From Magnetovibrio sp. (lineage in GTDB: Bacteria; Pseudomonadota; Alphaproteobacteria; Rhodospirillales; Casp-alpha2), in NCBI GenBank assembly GCA_002722175.1, contig PBKU01000050.1, forward strand, positions 124,001-188,000: DNA of 64,000 bases, written 5' to 3'. A program made the translations under genes and the position numbers. The notes below the pieces were generated by a model. That model had not been told where the DNA came from, ran no database searches, and saw only the letters and a list, made by a program, of their open reading frames with translations. The number at the start of each line of letters is the position of its first letter. Position 1 is the first letter of the stretch. Positions 38,068-49,381 of the stretch are shown piece after piece.

Positions 38068-38487
38068 TTGAAAGCGGAACGGTTTCTTTTGTTGAACGCC
38101 CTAAAAAAAATTTTAAGAAATAGTAGGGGTCGCCAATTGAGCAAAGATGTGGCTATCATTATTAATAATTCAATAAAAGCGGAAAAAGCTGAGACTTTAG
38201 AATTGATAGCAAAACTTACCGCTAATCATATTGCCGAGGTACACCAACGTAGCATTTTTAATCCAAAGTTTTATGATCAAGGGTTACGCCAGTTGGAGAG
38301 CAAAAATGGGAAAGCCAAAGTTGAAAACGATCAGTCTGGTTGGACAGCTGGCGTTCTAGCAGTTATTTTTCTCAAATCTGAACAATTGGGTGAGGAAGGA
38401 GAGGGCGCCACGCAAGCTATTTGCAACTTCATAAGAAGTTATGACATTGATAGTTATAATATACTTACCGGGAAAAAAAGGCTGTAA
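38068..38487 (+). CDS. Hypothetical protein, 139 residues
   Basis: Not recognised. The predicted protein is soluble, helix-rich and begins with a basic stretch (ALKKILRNSRGRQLSKD), with no signal peptide or membrane segment. Its composition (Lys, Glu, Ala, Leu, Ile) is protein-like and the frame is open across the full gap between neighbours, so it is probably real. The start is TTG at 38068 with no clear ribosome site, and could lie further in. Its stop is two bases from the end of the convergent HAD gene. A possible operator palindrome lies upstream. Confidence 0.55.
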   Translation: MKAERFLLLNALKKILRNSRGRQLSKDVAIIINNSIKAEKAETLELIAKLTANHIAEVHQRSIFNPKFYDQGLRQLESKNGKAKVENDQSGWTAGVLAVIFLKSEQLGEEGEGATQAICNFIRSYDIDSYNILTGKKRL

Positions 38488-38489
38488 TT

Positions 38490-39203
38490 TTATTTTTGAA
38501 ATCCGTTTAGAATACTTTCAAGGGAGTTTATGTCGTCGATTATATTGTCAGCGTATGCCTCAAGTTCAATTAGACTTGAGTTTCCTGACGAGACACCTAT
38601 TAATTGACCGGCGCCACCACGTCTTCCCATCTCTAGGTCCTGCGGATTGTCGCCAACTACAGCTACTTCTTGTGGGTTAATTTTTACTGTTTTACAGAAT
38701 GCTGTGAACATTCCAGGCCCGGGTTTTCCTCCATATCCGCTATCAAACCCAGCAACAAAGTCAACCTTAGCAGTGCCAAGAAGAGAGGTCATGGTTTGCA
38801 CCGCACTATTCTCGCTATCATTCGTAGCAACACCTAGCTTTAGCCCTAGGCTAGAGAGGTAGAGAAAAAAATTTTCGGTATCAGCGATTTCGACAGCATT
38901 TGTAACAGCTCCCTCTTCAAGCAAGGAGTCTATTTCTTTCTTTAAGTCTGCTTGGGTGTAATGGGGCAGGAATCTACTCCATAATTTGGCAATTTCATTA
39001 TTGGTACCAGCTGCAAGTGTTGAGCCTGCGATAAAAGTAGTATTATCTTTGTGGAGCCCTGAGCCATGAAGAATATCTTTTGCGAGTTTGGGGTTGCCGT
39101 TGGAAAGGGTTAATGCAGCAGCTTGGTATGTTGGAACCCAAGTCTGCTCAAAATTGATTAAAGTTCCGTCTTTGTCAAAGAGGACCCCTTTTATTTTTCT
39201 CAT
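38490..39203 (-). CDS. HAD family hydrolase, phosphoglycolate phosphatase-like
   Basis: A 237-residue haloacid-dehalogenase-fold phosphatase. Motif I is FDKDGTL (about residues 9-15) with Asp nucleophile, motif II falls near VATNDSE, a lysine lies in GYGGKPGPGMF, and motif IV is VVGDNPQDLEMGRRGG. The cap region is alpha-helical as in Gph. The likely substrate is a small phosphorylated metabolite such as 2-phosphoglycolate; nothing nearby narrows this. Confidence 0.85.
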   Translation of the reverse strand: MRKIKGVLFDKDGTLINFEQTWVPTYQAAALTLSNGNPKLAKDILHGSGLHKDNTTFIAGSTLAAGTNNEIAKLWSRFLPHYTQADLKKEIDSLLEEGAVTNAVEIADTENFFLYLSSLGLKLGVATNDSENSAVQTMTSLLGTAKVDFVAGFDSGYGGKPGPGMFTAFCKTVKINPQEVAVVGDNPQDLEMGRRGGAGQLIGVSSGNSSLIELEAYADNIIDDINSLESILNGFQK

Positions 39204-39347
39204 TATGCCTTAACTTCCCTTTTTGTACTGATGGATATCGTGTTACTATTTTTTGATAGTTAAATATAAGAAAGGTGTTTTTTTAAACTTACTATCCTTT
39301 TGAATAGTTATCCAAGATTTATCAATAAATGTTGAAGGGTCGCCACT

Positions 39348-40982
39348 GTGGTTGCAGCCAAATTCTTTGATTATATTATTGTGGGTGCCGGGTCAGCAGG
39401 CTGTGTTTTGGCTGATCGATTATCCGAAAATGGGAAAAGCACAGTTTTGCTTCTAGAATTTGGGGGATATGATAATAGCCCCTTGATTCAGATGCCGGCA
39501 GCACTTTCAATTCCTATGAATAACCCAAAGTATAATTGGGAGTTTTGGACAGAACCTGAACCAGGGTTAAATGGACGTCGAATCCATCAGGCAAGAGGAA
39601 AAGTAATTGGTGGCTCTTCTTCAATTAACGGAATGGTATACGTACGAGGACACAGTGTTGATTTTGATGAATGGGAAGAACTTGGAGCTTTGGGATGGGG
39701 TTATAAGCACTGCCTTCCCTATTTTAAAAGAGCTGAAGGGGCTATTTATCCGCCTTGCGAATATAGGGGATTTAGTGGGCCTGTCAGCATTTGTAACGGC
39801 AATAATATGAAAAATCCCCTTTATCGTGCGTTTGTTGAAGCGGGTGTTCAGGCTGGTTATATGGAAACAAAAGACTATAACGGATACCAACAGGAAGGTT
39901 TCGGCCGGATGGATATGACGGTGAAAAATGGAACCCGTTGCTCAGCTGCTAAAGCTTATCTTAAGCCAGCATTGAAACGTTCAAACTTAACCTTGGAAAC
40001 GAAGGCATTAGTAAAAAAGCTGATATTTGATGGCCGCCAGTGCATTGGCGTTATTTACTGTAAGGATGGGGTAGATTTTTGTGCTAGGGCAGCGTCTGAA
40101 GTGATTTTGTCCGCAGGGGCGTTTGGTTCTCCGCAAATCTTAATGCTATCTGGGATTGGGCCCCCTTCCCATTTACAGGATATCGGTATTTCAGTAATAA
40201 ATGCGCTTCCAGGCGTTGGGGAAAATTTGCAAGACCATCTGGAAGTTTGGATACAGCAAGCTTGCCTTCAACCAATTACACTTGCGGGAAAGCTTAATCC
40301 GGTTTCAAAATTATTAATTGGTATTCAGTGGGCACTATTTAAGAAAGGCCTTGGCGCAACAAACCATTTTGAGTCATGTGGTTTTGTTAAAAGCAAGCCT
40401 GACGCGACACACCCGGATATTCAATACCATTTTCTTCCGGCAGCTGTGGCTTATGACGGTAGGTTTAGCGTGAAGCAACACGGGTACCAGGTTCATGTGG
40501 GCCACAATAAACCGAAGAGTAGAGGACAGGTCACACTTAGATCAAAGAATCCTATGGAAAAACCAAAATTATTTTTTAATTATTTAGATCACGAAAATGA
40601 TCGTATTGGCTTTAGAGCTTGTGTGCGCCTTACCCGGAAGATTTTTTCCCAGGCGGCGTTTAATCTTTATCGTGGTCGCGAAATTGCCCCAGGCTCAGAA
40701 ATTCAGAGTGATGATCAGATTGATCACTGGGTGGCAGAAAATGCTGAGACAGCTTATCATCCAGCAGGTAGCTGCAAGATGGGTACTGACGCAATGGCTG
40801 TGGTAGATCCGAAGTGCTGCGTCCATGGAATAAAAGGGCTTCGAATTGTTGATAGTTCGATTATGCCTACTGTGACAAATGGAAACTTAAACGCACCTAC
40901 TATCATGATTGGCGAAAAAGCATCCGACCTTATTTTAGGGCGTAATCCGTTAGCTCCAGAAAATCTAAGATCTTTTGCATAG
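39348..40982 (+). CDS. GMC family oxidoreductase, choline dehydrogenase-like
   Basis: A 544-residue FAD alcohol oxidoreductase. It has the N-terminal dinucleotide loop GAGSAG, GMC signature 1 (RGKVIGGSSSINGMVYVRG), signature 2 (SAGAFGSPQILMLSGIGP) and the C-terminal active-site histidine in AYHPAGSCKMG, then NGNLNAPTIMIGEKASD. It resembles BetA, which oxidises choline to betaine aldehyde, but family members with other alcohol substrates are common and there is no betaine aldehyde dehydrogenase beside it. The start is GTG with GAAGGG upstream. It is divergent from the HAD gene and convergent with ccrM. Confidence 0.9.
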   Translation: MVAAKFFDYIIVGAGSAGCVLADRLSENGKSTVLLLEFGGYDNSPLIQMPAALSIPMNNPKYNWEFWTEPEPGLNGRRIHQARGKVIGGSSSINGMVYVRGHSVDFDEWEELGALGWGYKHCLPYFKRAEGAIYPPCEYRGFSGPVSICNGNNMKNPLYRAFVEAGVQAGYMETKDYNGYQQEGFGRMDMTVKNGTRCSAAKAYLKPALKRSNLTLETKALVKKLIFDGRQCIGVIYCKDGVDFCARAASEVILSAGAFGSPQILMLSGIGPPSHLQDIGISVINALPGVGENLQDHLEVWIQQACLQPITLAGKLNPVSKLLIGIQWALFKKGLGATNHFESCGFVKSKPDATHPDIQYHFLPAAVAYDGRFSVKQHGYQVHVGHNKPKSRGQVTLRSKNPMEKPKLFFNYLDHENDRIGFRACVRLTRKIFSQAAFNLYRGREIAPGSEIQSDDQIDHWVAENAETAYHPAGSCKMGTDAMAVVDPKCCVHGIKGLRIVDSSIMPTVTNGNLNAPTIMIGEKASDLILGRNPLAPENLRSFA

Positions 40983-41052
40983 CGAATGCCAATAGTTACT
41001 CGCTGACACTACAATTTTTTTAGCAAGAAAATCTGCATGTTAAAATAGTTGC

Positions 41053-42180
<1,128 letters not shown>

Positions 42181-42216
42181 CTAAATATTATCAAGCGGTT
42201 AGACCACATGCCAAAT

Positions 42217-42858
42217 TTATATATGTTGGGGTTGGGTCGATTCCAAACCCAATATTTTGCGAATAGGCTTAAAACTGCGTCGATGTTCCGTAGTGATTCC
42301 AAGGCGATACAGACTTTTTTTATGCTTTTCCGTGCCGTAGCCAGCATTACTTTCCCAACCATAGCCGGGAAAAAATGGCGCTAAGCCTTTCATGATATTG
42401 TCCCGACTAACTTTTGCTACAATCGACGCAGCTGCAATCGAGATGCACTTTTCGTCACCTTTAATTATACAGTGGGCCGGGCAGTCGATGATTGGTTTGT
42501 GATTCCCATCGATTAGCACAATATCGGGCTTCTGTTCTAAGCCCTCGACGGTTCTTCTCATAGCAAGTTTTGTGGCGTCAAGAATATTAGAAGCATCAAT
42601 TTCGGCGACAGTAGCTATGGCAACACAGATATCCGCACATTCTCTCAATGCAATCAAGAGTTCTTCCCGTCGACCCGAGGATAGTTTTTTTGAATCATTT
42701 AGCGTATAAGCGAGCGTAGGACATAGTATTGTGCGGTCGAGCACGACCGCTGCTGCAACTACTGGTCCGGCCCAGGAGCCTCGACCGGCTTCATCAATCC
42801 CGGCTATTACATTAAACCCTTTAATTAAAAAAGTGTTTTCAAGAAAAAAGCTAGGCAT
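42217..42858 (-). CDS. rnhB: Ribonuclease HII
   Basis: RnhB cuts RNA in RNA/DNA hybrids and at single ribonucleotides in DNA. The 213-residue product has the catalytic DEAGRGSWAGPV (Asp22, Glu23), the DSKKLS segment, and the third carboxylate region VLIDGNHKP, then AASIVAKVSRD and the C-terminal GYGTEKHK. It precedes ccrM on the same strand, so the two are probably co-transcribed. Confidence 0.97.
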   Translation of the reverse strand: MPSFFLENTFLIKGFNVIAGIDEAGRGSWAGPVVAAAVVLDRTILCPTLAYTLNDSKKLSSGRREELLIALRECADICVAIATVAEIDASNILDATKLAMRRTVEGLEQKPDIVLIDGNHKPIIDCPAHCIIKGDEKCISIAAASIVAKVSRDNIMKGLAPFFPGYGWESNAGYGTEKHKKSLYRLGITTEHRRSFKPIRKILGLESTQPQHI

Positions 42859-43104
42859 GTTAGAAAGTCAATCTAGTTAGCGGACAAAAAAGCTTAAAAA
42901 AACTTACGAGGCCATTGGATATAAATCCCAGAGGTGTGAAGCTTTATTTACCAGATTTAAAAACTCTGTGTTTCTGAATACAACATATTTTTGTAATTAA
43001 CAAATTTATGACGTAGTTTTTTAGAAAAAATTGATTATTGTTTTCACGAGTGCTTTTTGTTGTTTAAATAGTTATATTTACGATACGTAGTTAGGTTTCT
43101 TCCA

Positions 43105-44226
43105 ATGAATATCGACGGTGTGCATTATAAGACGATTTGGCTTAATGATAATGGTTGGGCTGTTAATATTATCGATCAAACAAAGCTACCATTTAATTTT
43201 GTTATAGCGCGTCTGGAAACAGTGGAGGAGGTTGCAGCTGCAATCAAAAACATGCAAGTGCGGGGTGCGCCTTTAATCGGCGCAGCAGCAGCATATGGCA
43301 TGGCTATCGCAATGAATTCTGATGGATCTGATAAAAATTTGCACCGCGCACATGATATTCTATTTTCATCACGACCCACAGCCGTTAATCTTCGGTGGGC
43401 TTTGGATCAAATAAAATCTGTAGTTAATAGTCTTCCCCCAGTCGAAAGGGCCGCTGCTGCTTATAAGCGGGCTGATGAAATCTGCGATGAAGACATTCAA
43501 ATCTGTTCATCAATTGGGGATAATGGGGAAAAATTAATAAAGACAATCTACCAAAACAATTCAACAAGTAATCCGGTAAATATTTTAACACACTGCAATG
43601 CGGGTTGGCTGGCAACTGTTGACTGGGGGACGGCACTTGCGCCTGTTTATAAAGCCCATGATTCTGGACTTCCGGTGCATATCTGGGTTGATGAAACGAG
43701 GCCGCGTAATCAGGGCGCGAGCCTAACTGCGTGGGAGCTTGCAAAACACAATGTGCCGCATACAGTCATTACAGATAATGCGGGTGGGCATTTGATGCAA
43801 AAGGGGAAAGTCGATTTATGCATTGTAGGGACAGATAGAACAACGTTTACGGGCGATGTGTGCAACAAAATTGGAACCTACCTTAAAGCACTAGCAGCTC
43901 ATGATAATAAAGTACCGTTTTATGTAGCTCTGCCTAGCCCAACGATTGACTGGAACATTGAGAATGGCGTGGAGGATATTCCCATAGAAGAACGCTCGGA
44001 TGATGAGGTTAGTAGAGTTGTTGGCCGCTCGGCAGATGGTAGCTTGTTGAGTGTCCGGGTCATTAATGAAAGCAGTAGTGCGGCCAATCCAGCTTTTGAT
44101 GTTACGCCATCACGCTTAATCACAGGGTTAATAACAGAACGTGGAATTTGTCAAGCTTCAGAAGAATCATTAAAAAAGCTTTTCCCTGGAAAGGCAGGGA
44201 AAGCTATTAATTCAGGAAGTAGGTAA
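43105..44226 (+). CDS. mtnA: S-methyl-5-thioribose-1-phosphate isomerase
   Basis: MtnA isomerises methylthioribose-1-phosphate to methylthioribulose-1-phosphate in salvage of the methylthioadenosine left from SAM use. The 373-residue product shows [16 protein letters not shown] near residue 50, the catalytic cysteine in [32 protein letters not shown], and the catalytic aspartate in [18 protein letters not shown]. No other salvage gene (mtnB, mtnC, mtnD, mtnP) adjoins it. It is followed by dapD after 67 bases. Confidence 0.95.
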   Translation: MNIDGVHYKTIWLNDNGWAVNIIDQTKLPFNFVIARLETVEEVAAAIKNMQVRGAPLIGAAAAYGMAIAMNSDGSDKNLHRAHDILFSSRPTAVNLRWALDQIKSVVNSLPPVERAAAAYKRADEICDEDIQICSSIGDNGEKLIKTIYQNNSTSNPVNILTHCNAGWLATVDWGTALAPVYKAHDSGLPVHIWVDETRPRNQGASLTAWELAKHNVPHTVITDNAGGHLMQKGKVDLCIVGTDRTTFTGDVCNKIGTYLKALAAHDNKVPFYVALPSPTIDWNIENGVEDIPIEERSDDEVSRVVGRSADGSLLSVRVINESSSAANPAFDVTPSRLITGLITERGICQASEESLKKLFPGKAGKAINSGSR

Positions 44227-44293
44227 TTTTTAGAATTCTATAGTTGGAGCTTGATTTTGAAAAGCAAGTAAAACATTAAGTCGAGAGGAACAG

Positions 44294-45133
44294 ATGGATA
44301 CTAGCACCCTAAAAAAAATCATAGACAAGGCTTGGGATGAAAGGGATTCGATTGCAATTAACACAACAGGTGAGATTCGTGATGCTATTGAAGCTGTTCT
44401 CGAAATGCTTGATCAAGGTAAGGTTCGTGTTGCCGAAAAAATTGATGGTTGTTGGCGGGTAAACGAGTGGCTAAAGAAATCTGTTCTATTGTCTTTTAGA
44501 ATTAACGATATGAGACAAATTGAAGGGGCTCCGGATGGGGCAGTTTGGTGGGATAAGGTGCCTTCAAAATTTCATGGAATGGGTTCTGAAGATTTTAAGA
44601 ATTTGGGATTTCGTGCAGTTCCTGGAAGCGTGGTCAGACACTCAGCTTTTATTGGGCCGGGGGTTGTTCTGATGCCTTGTTTTGTAAATTTAGGAGCTTA
44701 TGTAGGTTCAGGTACGATGGTGGATACCTGGGCGACTATTGGTTCATGCGCACAGATAGGGCGTAATTGCCATATATCAGGGGGCGCGGGAATAGGGGGT
44801 GTTTTAGAGCCGTTGCAGGCAGAGCCTGTGATTGTTGAAGAAAACTGCTTTATAGGAGCCCGTAGTGAGGTTGCTGAGGGAGTGATGATTGGCAAGGGGT
44901 CTGTTCTGGCAATGGGGGTATATCTTAGCGGCTCAACAAAGATAATTGATCGTGAAACAGGCGAAATCCATACGGGTTCAGTTCCGCCATATTCGGTTGT
45001 TGTCCCAGGTAGCTTGCCCAGCAAACCATCGAAGGATAGCATCAATCCAAGCCTTTACTGTGCAGTAATTGTGAAGCGCGTCGACGAACGTACACGCTCT
45101 AAGACATCCATCAACGACCTGCTTAGAGACTGA
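44294..45133 (+). CDS. dapD: 2,3,4,5-tetrahydropyridine-2,6-dicarboxylate N-succinyltransferase
   Basis: DapD succinylates tetrahydrodipicolinate with succinyl-CoA in the lysine and diaminopimelate pathway. The 279-residue protein has a helical N-terminus and a left-handed beta-helix of hexapeptide repeats (about 105-230; [55 protein letters not shown] are segments of it). It is 24 bases upstream of dapE, the enzyme two steps later. Confidence 0.97.
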   Translation: MDTSTLKKIIDKAWDERDSIAINTTGEIRDAIEAVLEMLDQGKVRVAEKIDGCWRVNEWLKKSVLLSFRINDMRQIEGAPDGAVWWDKVPSKFHGMGSEDFKNLGFRAVPGSVVRHSAFIGPGVVLMPCFVNLGAYVGSGTMVDTWATIGSCAQIGRNCHISGGAGIGGVLEPLQAEPVIVEENCFIGARSEVAEGVMIGKGSVLAMGVYLSGSTKIIDRETGEIHTGSVPPYSVVVPGSLPSKPSKDSINPSLYCAVIVKRVDERTRSKTSINDLLRD

Positions 45134-45157
45134 CGCAAAGTTTTTTGGGGGCCTAGT

Positions 45158-46312
45158 GTGACTATCGATTTAGTTGAATTGTCAAAAGATTTGATCCGGT
45201 GTCCAAGTATTACCCCAAATGAAGCAGGTGCGATAGGCATTTTAGAAGAAAAGTTACTTAGTATGGGCTTTAATTGCAGGCGGCTCCCGTTTGCTGAAGA
45301 AGGCATGCCCTCAGTTGAAAATCTCTACGCCCGGATAGGTTCGGAAAGTCCGCATTTTTGTTTTGCAGGCCATACAGATGTTGTTCCACCTGGGGATAAT
45401 AAAGATTGGATTTCCCCCCCCTTTGAACCAGAGGTTAGAGAGAAATTTCTATTCGGTAGAGGAGCAGCTGATATGAAATGTGCAATTGCTGCAATGGTAT
45501 CAGCTGCTGAGATGTTTTTAAAATCTGAGAACAAAAAACTACAAGGATCAATTAGTTTTTTGATTACTGGCGATGAAGAAGGGCCGGCAATCAATGGGAC
45601 TTCTAAGGTATTAGAATGGATGGAAAAAAGTGGGGAAGTAATTGATGCATGTATTGTTGGAGAGCCCACGAATCCTGAAAATTTAGGCGAAATGATAAAA
45701 ATTGGTAGAAGAGGTTCAATGAACATTGAGTTACGCGTTGAGGGGATACAAGGGCACTCAGCGTACCCACATCTTGCAGACAATCCTATTCATCGATTAA
45801 TAAATATGATGACAGGGCTTATTGCAACCCCCCTTGATGGTGGCTCGGAATTTTTTCAACCATCCGATATACAAGTTACAACTTTTGACGTTGGTAACTT
45901 AGCGACCAATGTAATCCCTGCGAGAGCAGAAGCTAGATGCAATGTTCGTTTTAATGATCTTCATTCATCGGATAGTCTGATCAAAGTTATTCGTGATAGG
46001 TTAGATGCGACAGGTATAGCATATAACCTGAACGTGCGAGTTTCAGGAGAAAGCTTTCTAACGAAGCCTGGATTGTTAAGCACAATAACTTCAGAATCTG
46101 TGAACGCATTGACTGGGATTGAACCTGTACTGTCAACTGCTGGGGGCACGTCAGATGCTCGTTTTATAAAAGAGCATTGTCCTGTTGTTGAGTTCGGGTT
46201 ATGCAATGAAACGGCTCACAAAGCTAATGAATGTGTGCGCATAGACGATATTTTTACTTTAGCAGAAATTTACGAGAATATACTAGTCCGTTATTTTTCA
46301 GAAAAATCCTGA
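45158..46312 (+). CDS. dapE: Succinyl-diaminopimelate desuccinylase
   Basis: DapE removes succinate from N-succinyl-LL-diaminopimelate. The 384-residue M20 metallopeptidase-fold enzyme has the metal ligands in FAGHTDVVPPGD, GRGAADMKCA, TGDEEGPAINGT (catalytic Glu), GEPTNP and the last histidine in GLCNETAHKANE. The start is GTG with a GGGGG run seven bases before. It contains a run of eight C near 45414-45421. It is the last gene of mtnA-dapD-dapE. Confidence 0.97.
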   Translation: MTIDLVELSKDLIRCPSITPNEAGAIGILEEKLLSMGFNCRRLPFAEEGMPSVENLYARIGSESPHFCFAGHTDVVPPGDNKDWISPPFEPEVREKFLFGRGAADMKCAIAAMVSAAEMFLKSENKKLQGSISFLITGDEEGPAINGTSKVLEWMEKSGEVIDACIVGEPTNPENLGEMIKIGRRGSMNIELRVEGIQGHSAYPHLADNPIHRLINMMTGLIATPLDGGSEFFQPSDIQVTTFDVGNLATNVIPARAEARCNVRFNDLHSSDSLIKVIRDRLDATGIAYNLNVRVSGESFLTKPGLLSTITSESVNALTGIEPVLSTAGGTSDARFIKEHCPVVEFGLCNETAHKANECVRIDDIFTLAEIYENILVRYFSEKS

Positions 46313-46339
46313 CAGTTTTTTTTGTGAAAACTAAAAAAG

Positions 46340-46364
46340 GATGGGTCAAATTAGGCTGCCCATC
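46340..46364 (-). terminator. Possible intrinsic terminator after ghrA
   Basis: On the minus strand a GATGGG/CCCATC stem with a 13-base loop is followed by CTTTTTTAG. It lies about 180 bases past the ghrA stop and about 30 bases past the convergent dapE stop. The T tract is on the minus side, so it would end transcripts from ghrA. Confidence 0.4.
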
Positions 46365-46542
46365 TGGCCAAAGGCAAAATTCTTGCTCTAGCTTATTATG
46401 TGCGGATCAAATTTTATATCCATCAAGCCTGGTTTGTCCTTTTGACGAAATCGAGTGTTTAATTTTTTGTATAACTGTGCTCAGATGGTCAATTGGGAGG
46501 GAGAAAAAAATACTAGTTTGTATAGCTAATTTAACAAAGCTA

Positions 46543-47481
46543 TTAATATTCCCGCTTTTTATTCAGTAAGTGTGCTGGGGATTCCCCTTTTTCAATTAGG
46601 CGAATATTTTTTGCAAGGAACGTTGCGGCTGATTCAGGTGTTGTTTGACTTGCGGTATGTGGGGTAACTATTACTTTTGGGTGGGTCCAAAAATCACTAT
46701 CTTGTTGAAGTGGTTCTTGAGGAAAAACATCAAGTACGGCAGCACGCAAATGGCCCGAATCAAGCGCATTTAATACATCTGTTGGATCCATATGAGAGCC
46801 TCGGCCAGCATTAATAAAGACACCACCTTTAGGCAATTGCAAGATTGTTTCTTTGCGCACGATATTTCTAGTTTCTTGGGTTAGGGGAAGAAGGCAGACA
46901 AGAAATTCGGTTCGATTTAGAAAGGGTATTAATTCTGCAGTTCCCGCAAAACTCTTAACTTGTGGAATTTTTTTTCTAGAACGGCTCCAACCCGCAACAT
47001 CAAAATTCAATTGAGCCAAATGCATTGCTGCTGCACCCCCTAGCTCGCCAAGTCCCATTATGCCAATTTTCCGATCTTCTGGGCGGCACTGCGGCAGGTA
47101 TCCCCAGTGCCTTTGTTTTTGCCATTTCATGCAGCGGTCAAAGTCACGATGAAAATGTAATACCCAGTGCAGCACAAACTCGGTCATTCCCTGGGTTAGA
47201 TTATGATCAATCAACCGAACAATTGGTACGTCAGGTAAATCTGGATCAGCAAGCACGCTATCTACCCCAGCAGCGATTGATAAAATTGCTTTCAAGCTAG
47301 AACATTTCTTAAGCACACCGATAGGTGGCTTCCAGGTAATTGCATAATCGAAGCCTGAAAGGTTAGTTGTTTCTTCCGCCCAAAAAACAAACTCAGCACC
47401 GGGAAACTCATTTAGCATCGCTTCCCGCCAGATATCGTCCCTTTTTGAATAAGGTTCAGTTGAAATAAACAAAAGTTTCAA
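46543..47481 (-). CDS. ghrA: Glyoxylate/hydroxypyruvate reductase A-like 2-hydroxyacid dehydrogenase
   Basis: A 312-residue D-2-hydroxyacid dehydrogenase that reduces glyoxylate or hydroxypyruvate with NAD(P)H. The nucleotide loop is MGLGELGGAAAMHL (about residue 142), with catalytic Arg in INAGRGSHMD, Glu in DVFPQEPL and His in TPHTASQTT. The N-terminus matches the GhrA subgroup. It is divergent from the mttB-family gene; a link to glycine or serine one-carbon flow is possible but not shown. Confidence 0.9.
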   Translation of the reverse strand: MKLLFISTEPYSKRDDIWREAMLNEFPGAEFVFWAEETTNLSGFDYAITWKPPIGVLKKCSSLKAILSIAAGVDSVLADPDLPDVPIVRLIDHNLTQGMTEFVLHWVLHFHRDFDRCMKWQKQRHWGYLPQCRPEDRKIGIMGLGELGGAAAMHLAQLNFDVAGWSRSRKKIPQVKSFAGTAELIPFLNRTEFLVCLLPLTQETRNIVRKETILQLPKGGVFINAGRGSHMDPTDVLNALDSGHLRAAVLDVFPQEPLQQDSDFWTHPKVIVTPHTASQTTPESAATFLAKNIRLIEKGESPAHLLNKKREY

Positions 47482-47744
47482 TTTATTTTTCCTACTAGGG
47501 AGAGATTATAAACTATACCTAATGTTACGTTGCGTCTAAATTTTTTTTGGTGGCTTAGGGAATGAATCTTGGCTAATTTTTTCTTGCAACAAGTATATTC
47601 GATGGAAAATTCAATCTAATTCGTTACCTATCTCAATATGCAAACTATAAAGCATTTAGGTTTAGTATGGTACCATTAGATTAATTGTTTCCATTAGAAG
47701 TTTGGTGCATTATAGAGCAGTTAAATAAGGCTGAGTCGTAATAA

Positions 47745-49322
47745 ATGAATCCGGTTGTTCATGCAAAAGGCGGACGAAAGGGCGGGCGAGAGGCGCGGAA
47801 GGCATTGCGTGCTGCGCCACTGGACATAAAGGTCCGGCCCGTGCAACCTGGAATGCGTGGGGGACGCTACTCTATACTTAGCGACCTTGATATCGCTAAT
47901 ATACATCAAGCCGTATTGACCGTGCTTGAAAAGGTTGGTTTTGCGGATGCGATTCCTAGTTGCATGGAATCAATAAAGGGCAAAGGGGGGTTTGTTAATG
48001 ATCAGGGTCGATTGTGTTTTCCTGCTGCATTAGTTGAAGATACCATCGCATCTGCCAATCGAAATTTTTTGCTCTTCGGACAAGATTCAGAGTTTGATAT
48101 CGAACCATGGGGAAATAAACTTTATTTTGGTACGGGGGGTGCTGCTGTCCATATAGTTGATCCGTTAACGGGAAAATATCGTGATTCAACGCTTAAAGAC
48201 CTTTTTGATGCTGCTCGTCTAGTTGATGCTATGGAGCATATACACTTTTTTCAGCGTCCAATGGTAGCACGCGACATGGTTAGCGGATTTGATTTGGATA
48301 TAAATACAGCATATGCATGTATTTCAGGGACATCTAAACATGTGGGGACTAGCTTTGTTAGCGAAAGAAGTGTTAAGGCAACGCTTAAAATGCTACACAA
48401 AGTAGCCGGTAGTGAAAAAAAATGGCGTTCTCGCCCATTTGTAAGCCAGTCAAATTGTTTCGTTGTGCCACCTTTAAAATTTGCGCAGGATGCATGTCGT
48501 TGTCTTGAAGTAGCGGTACATGGCGGAATGCCCGTATTGCTATTATCGGCGGGTCAGGCCGGTGCAACAGCGCCGGCTGCATTAGCCGGCGCAGTCGTCC
48601 AAGCAGTTGCAGAGGTATTAGCGGGCTTAGTTTACATAAATGCATTGAAACCTGGTGCACCAGCTATATTTGGCACTTGGCCCTTTGTTTCTGATTTAAG
48701 GACAGGGGCGATGTCTGGAGGGAGTGGAGAGCAGACGCTTCTGATGGCTGCTTGCGGACAGATGGGCCAGTTTTACGATTTTCCAACTGGGGTTGCATCT
48801 GCAATGACAGATTCAAAAGTGCCTGATGCTCAGTCAGGCTATGAAAAAGGTTATAACCACGCCTTAGTTGGGAATTCCGGGGCAAATTTGGTTTATGAGG
48901 CAGCGGGCATGCACGCGAGTCTTCTAGCCTTTTGCAAAGAAAGTATTGTAATTGATAACGACATTATTGGGGCAGTCCAACGAACTATTCGCGGTATAGA
49001 GTGTAGCAATGATTCGCTATCCGTGGAAACCATCAGAGAGGTATGTGAGCAGGGTCCGGGGCATTACTTAGGGCACTCGCAGACGCTTGATCTGATGGAG
49101 AGGGATTATGTGTATCCAGAAGTTGGCGATCGGCTAAACCCTAAAGAATGGGCAGAACAGGGTTCGAAAACAATTCTTGATCGAGCAGTTGAAAAAACAA
49201 AGTATTTACTAAATACCTACTATCCCTCTCACATATCGCGCCAAATTGACATGGAGATACGCGCAAATTTAGATATTAAGCTACCTGTTGGTTTGATGAC
49301 TAACAGCAAAGCCGTTTCTTAG
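47745..49322 (+). CDS. Trimethylamine methyltransferase (MttB) family protein, non-pyrrolysine
   Basis: A 525-residue COG5598-type TIM-barrel methyltransferase. True archaeal MttB uses pyrrolysine to move methyl from trimethylamine to a corrinoid protein; relatives without it use other quaternary amines such as glycine betaine. This gene reads without an in-frame amber. It shows the typical basic N-terminus (GGRKGGREARKALR), FGTGGAAVHIVDPLTG, and GMHASLLAFCKES. The next gene is a GcvT-family demethylating dehydrogenase 60 bases downstream, a pairing common in marine Alphaproteobacteria. No corrinoid-binding protein gene is in the window. The substrate is unknown. Confidence 0.88.
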   Translation: MNPVVHAKGGRKGGREARKALRAAPLDIKVRPVQPGMRGGRYSILSDLDIANIHQAVLTVLEKVGFADAIPSCMESIKGKGGFVNDQGRLCFPAALVEDTIASANRNFLLFGQDSEFDIEPWGNKLYFGTGGAAVHIVDPLTGKYRDSTLKDLFDAARLVDAMEHIHFFQRPMVARDMVSGFDLDINTAYACISGTSKHVGTSFVSERSVKATLKMLHKVAGSEKKWRSRPFVSQSNCFVVPPLKFAQDACRCLEVAVHGGMPVLLLSAGQAGATAPAALAGAVVQAVAEVLAGLVYINALKPGAPAIFGTWPFVSDLRTGAMSGGSGEQTLLMAACGQMGQFYDFPTGVASAMTDSKVPDAQSGYEKGYNHALVGNSGANLVYEAAGMHASLLAFCKESIVIDNDIIGAVQRTIRGIECSNDSLSVETIREVCEQGPGHYLGHSQTLDLMERDYVYPEVGDRLNPKEWAEQGSKTILDRAVEKTKYLLNTYYPSHISRQIDMEIRANLDIKLPVGLMTNSKAVS

Positions 49323-49381
49323 AAGAAGTGCTGGCATAGGGAAGACAAGATGAGAGCGCAAGAACTACTTATGGTGAGATA

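Noticed and set aside
47670-47679. ATGGTACCAT palindrome in the ghrA-mttB gap
   Set aside because: A ten-base palindrome with no flanking half-sites or known regulator is too weak to call as an operator.
47745-49322. Pyrrolysine-type MttB
   Set aside because: The frame has no internal TAG, and no pyrrolysine genes are nearby.
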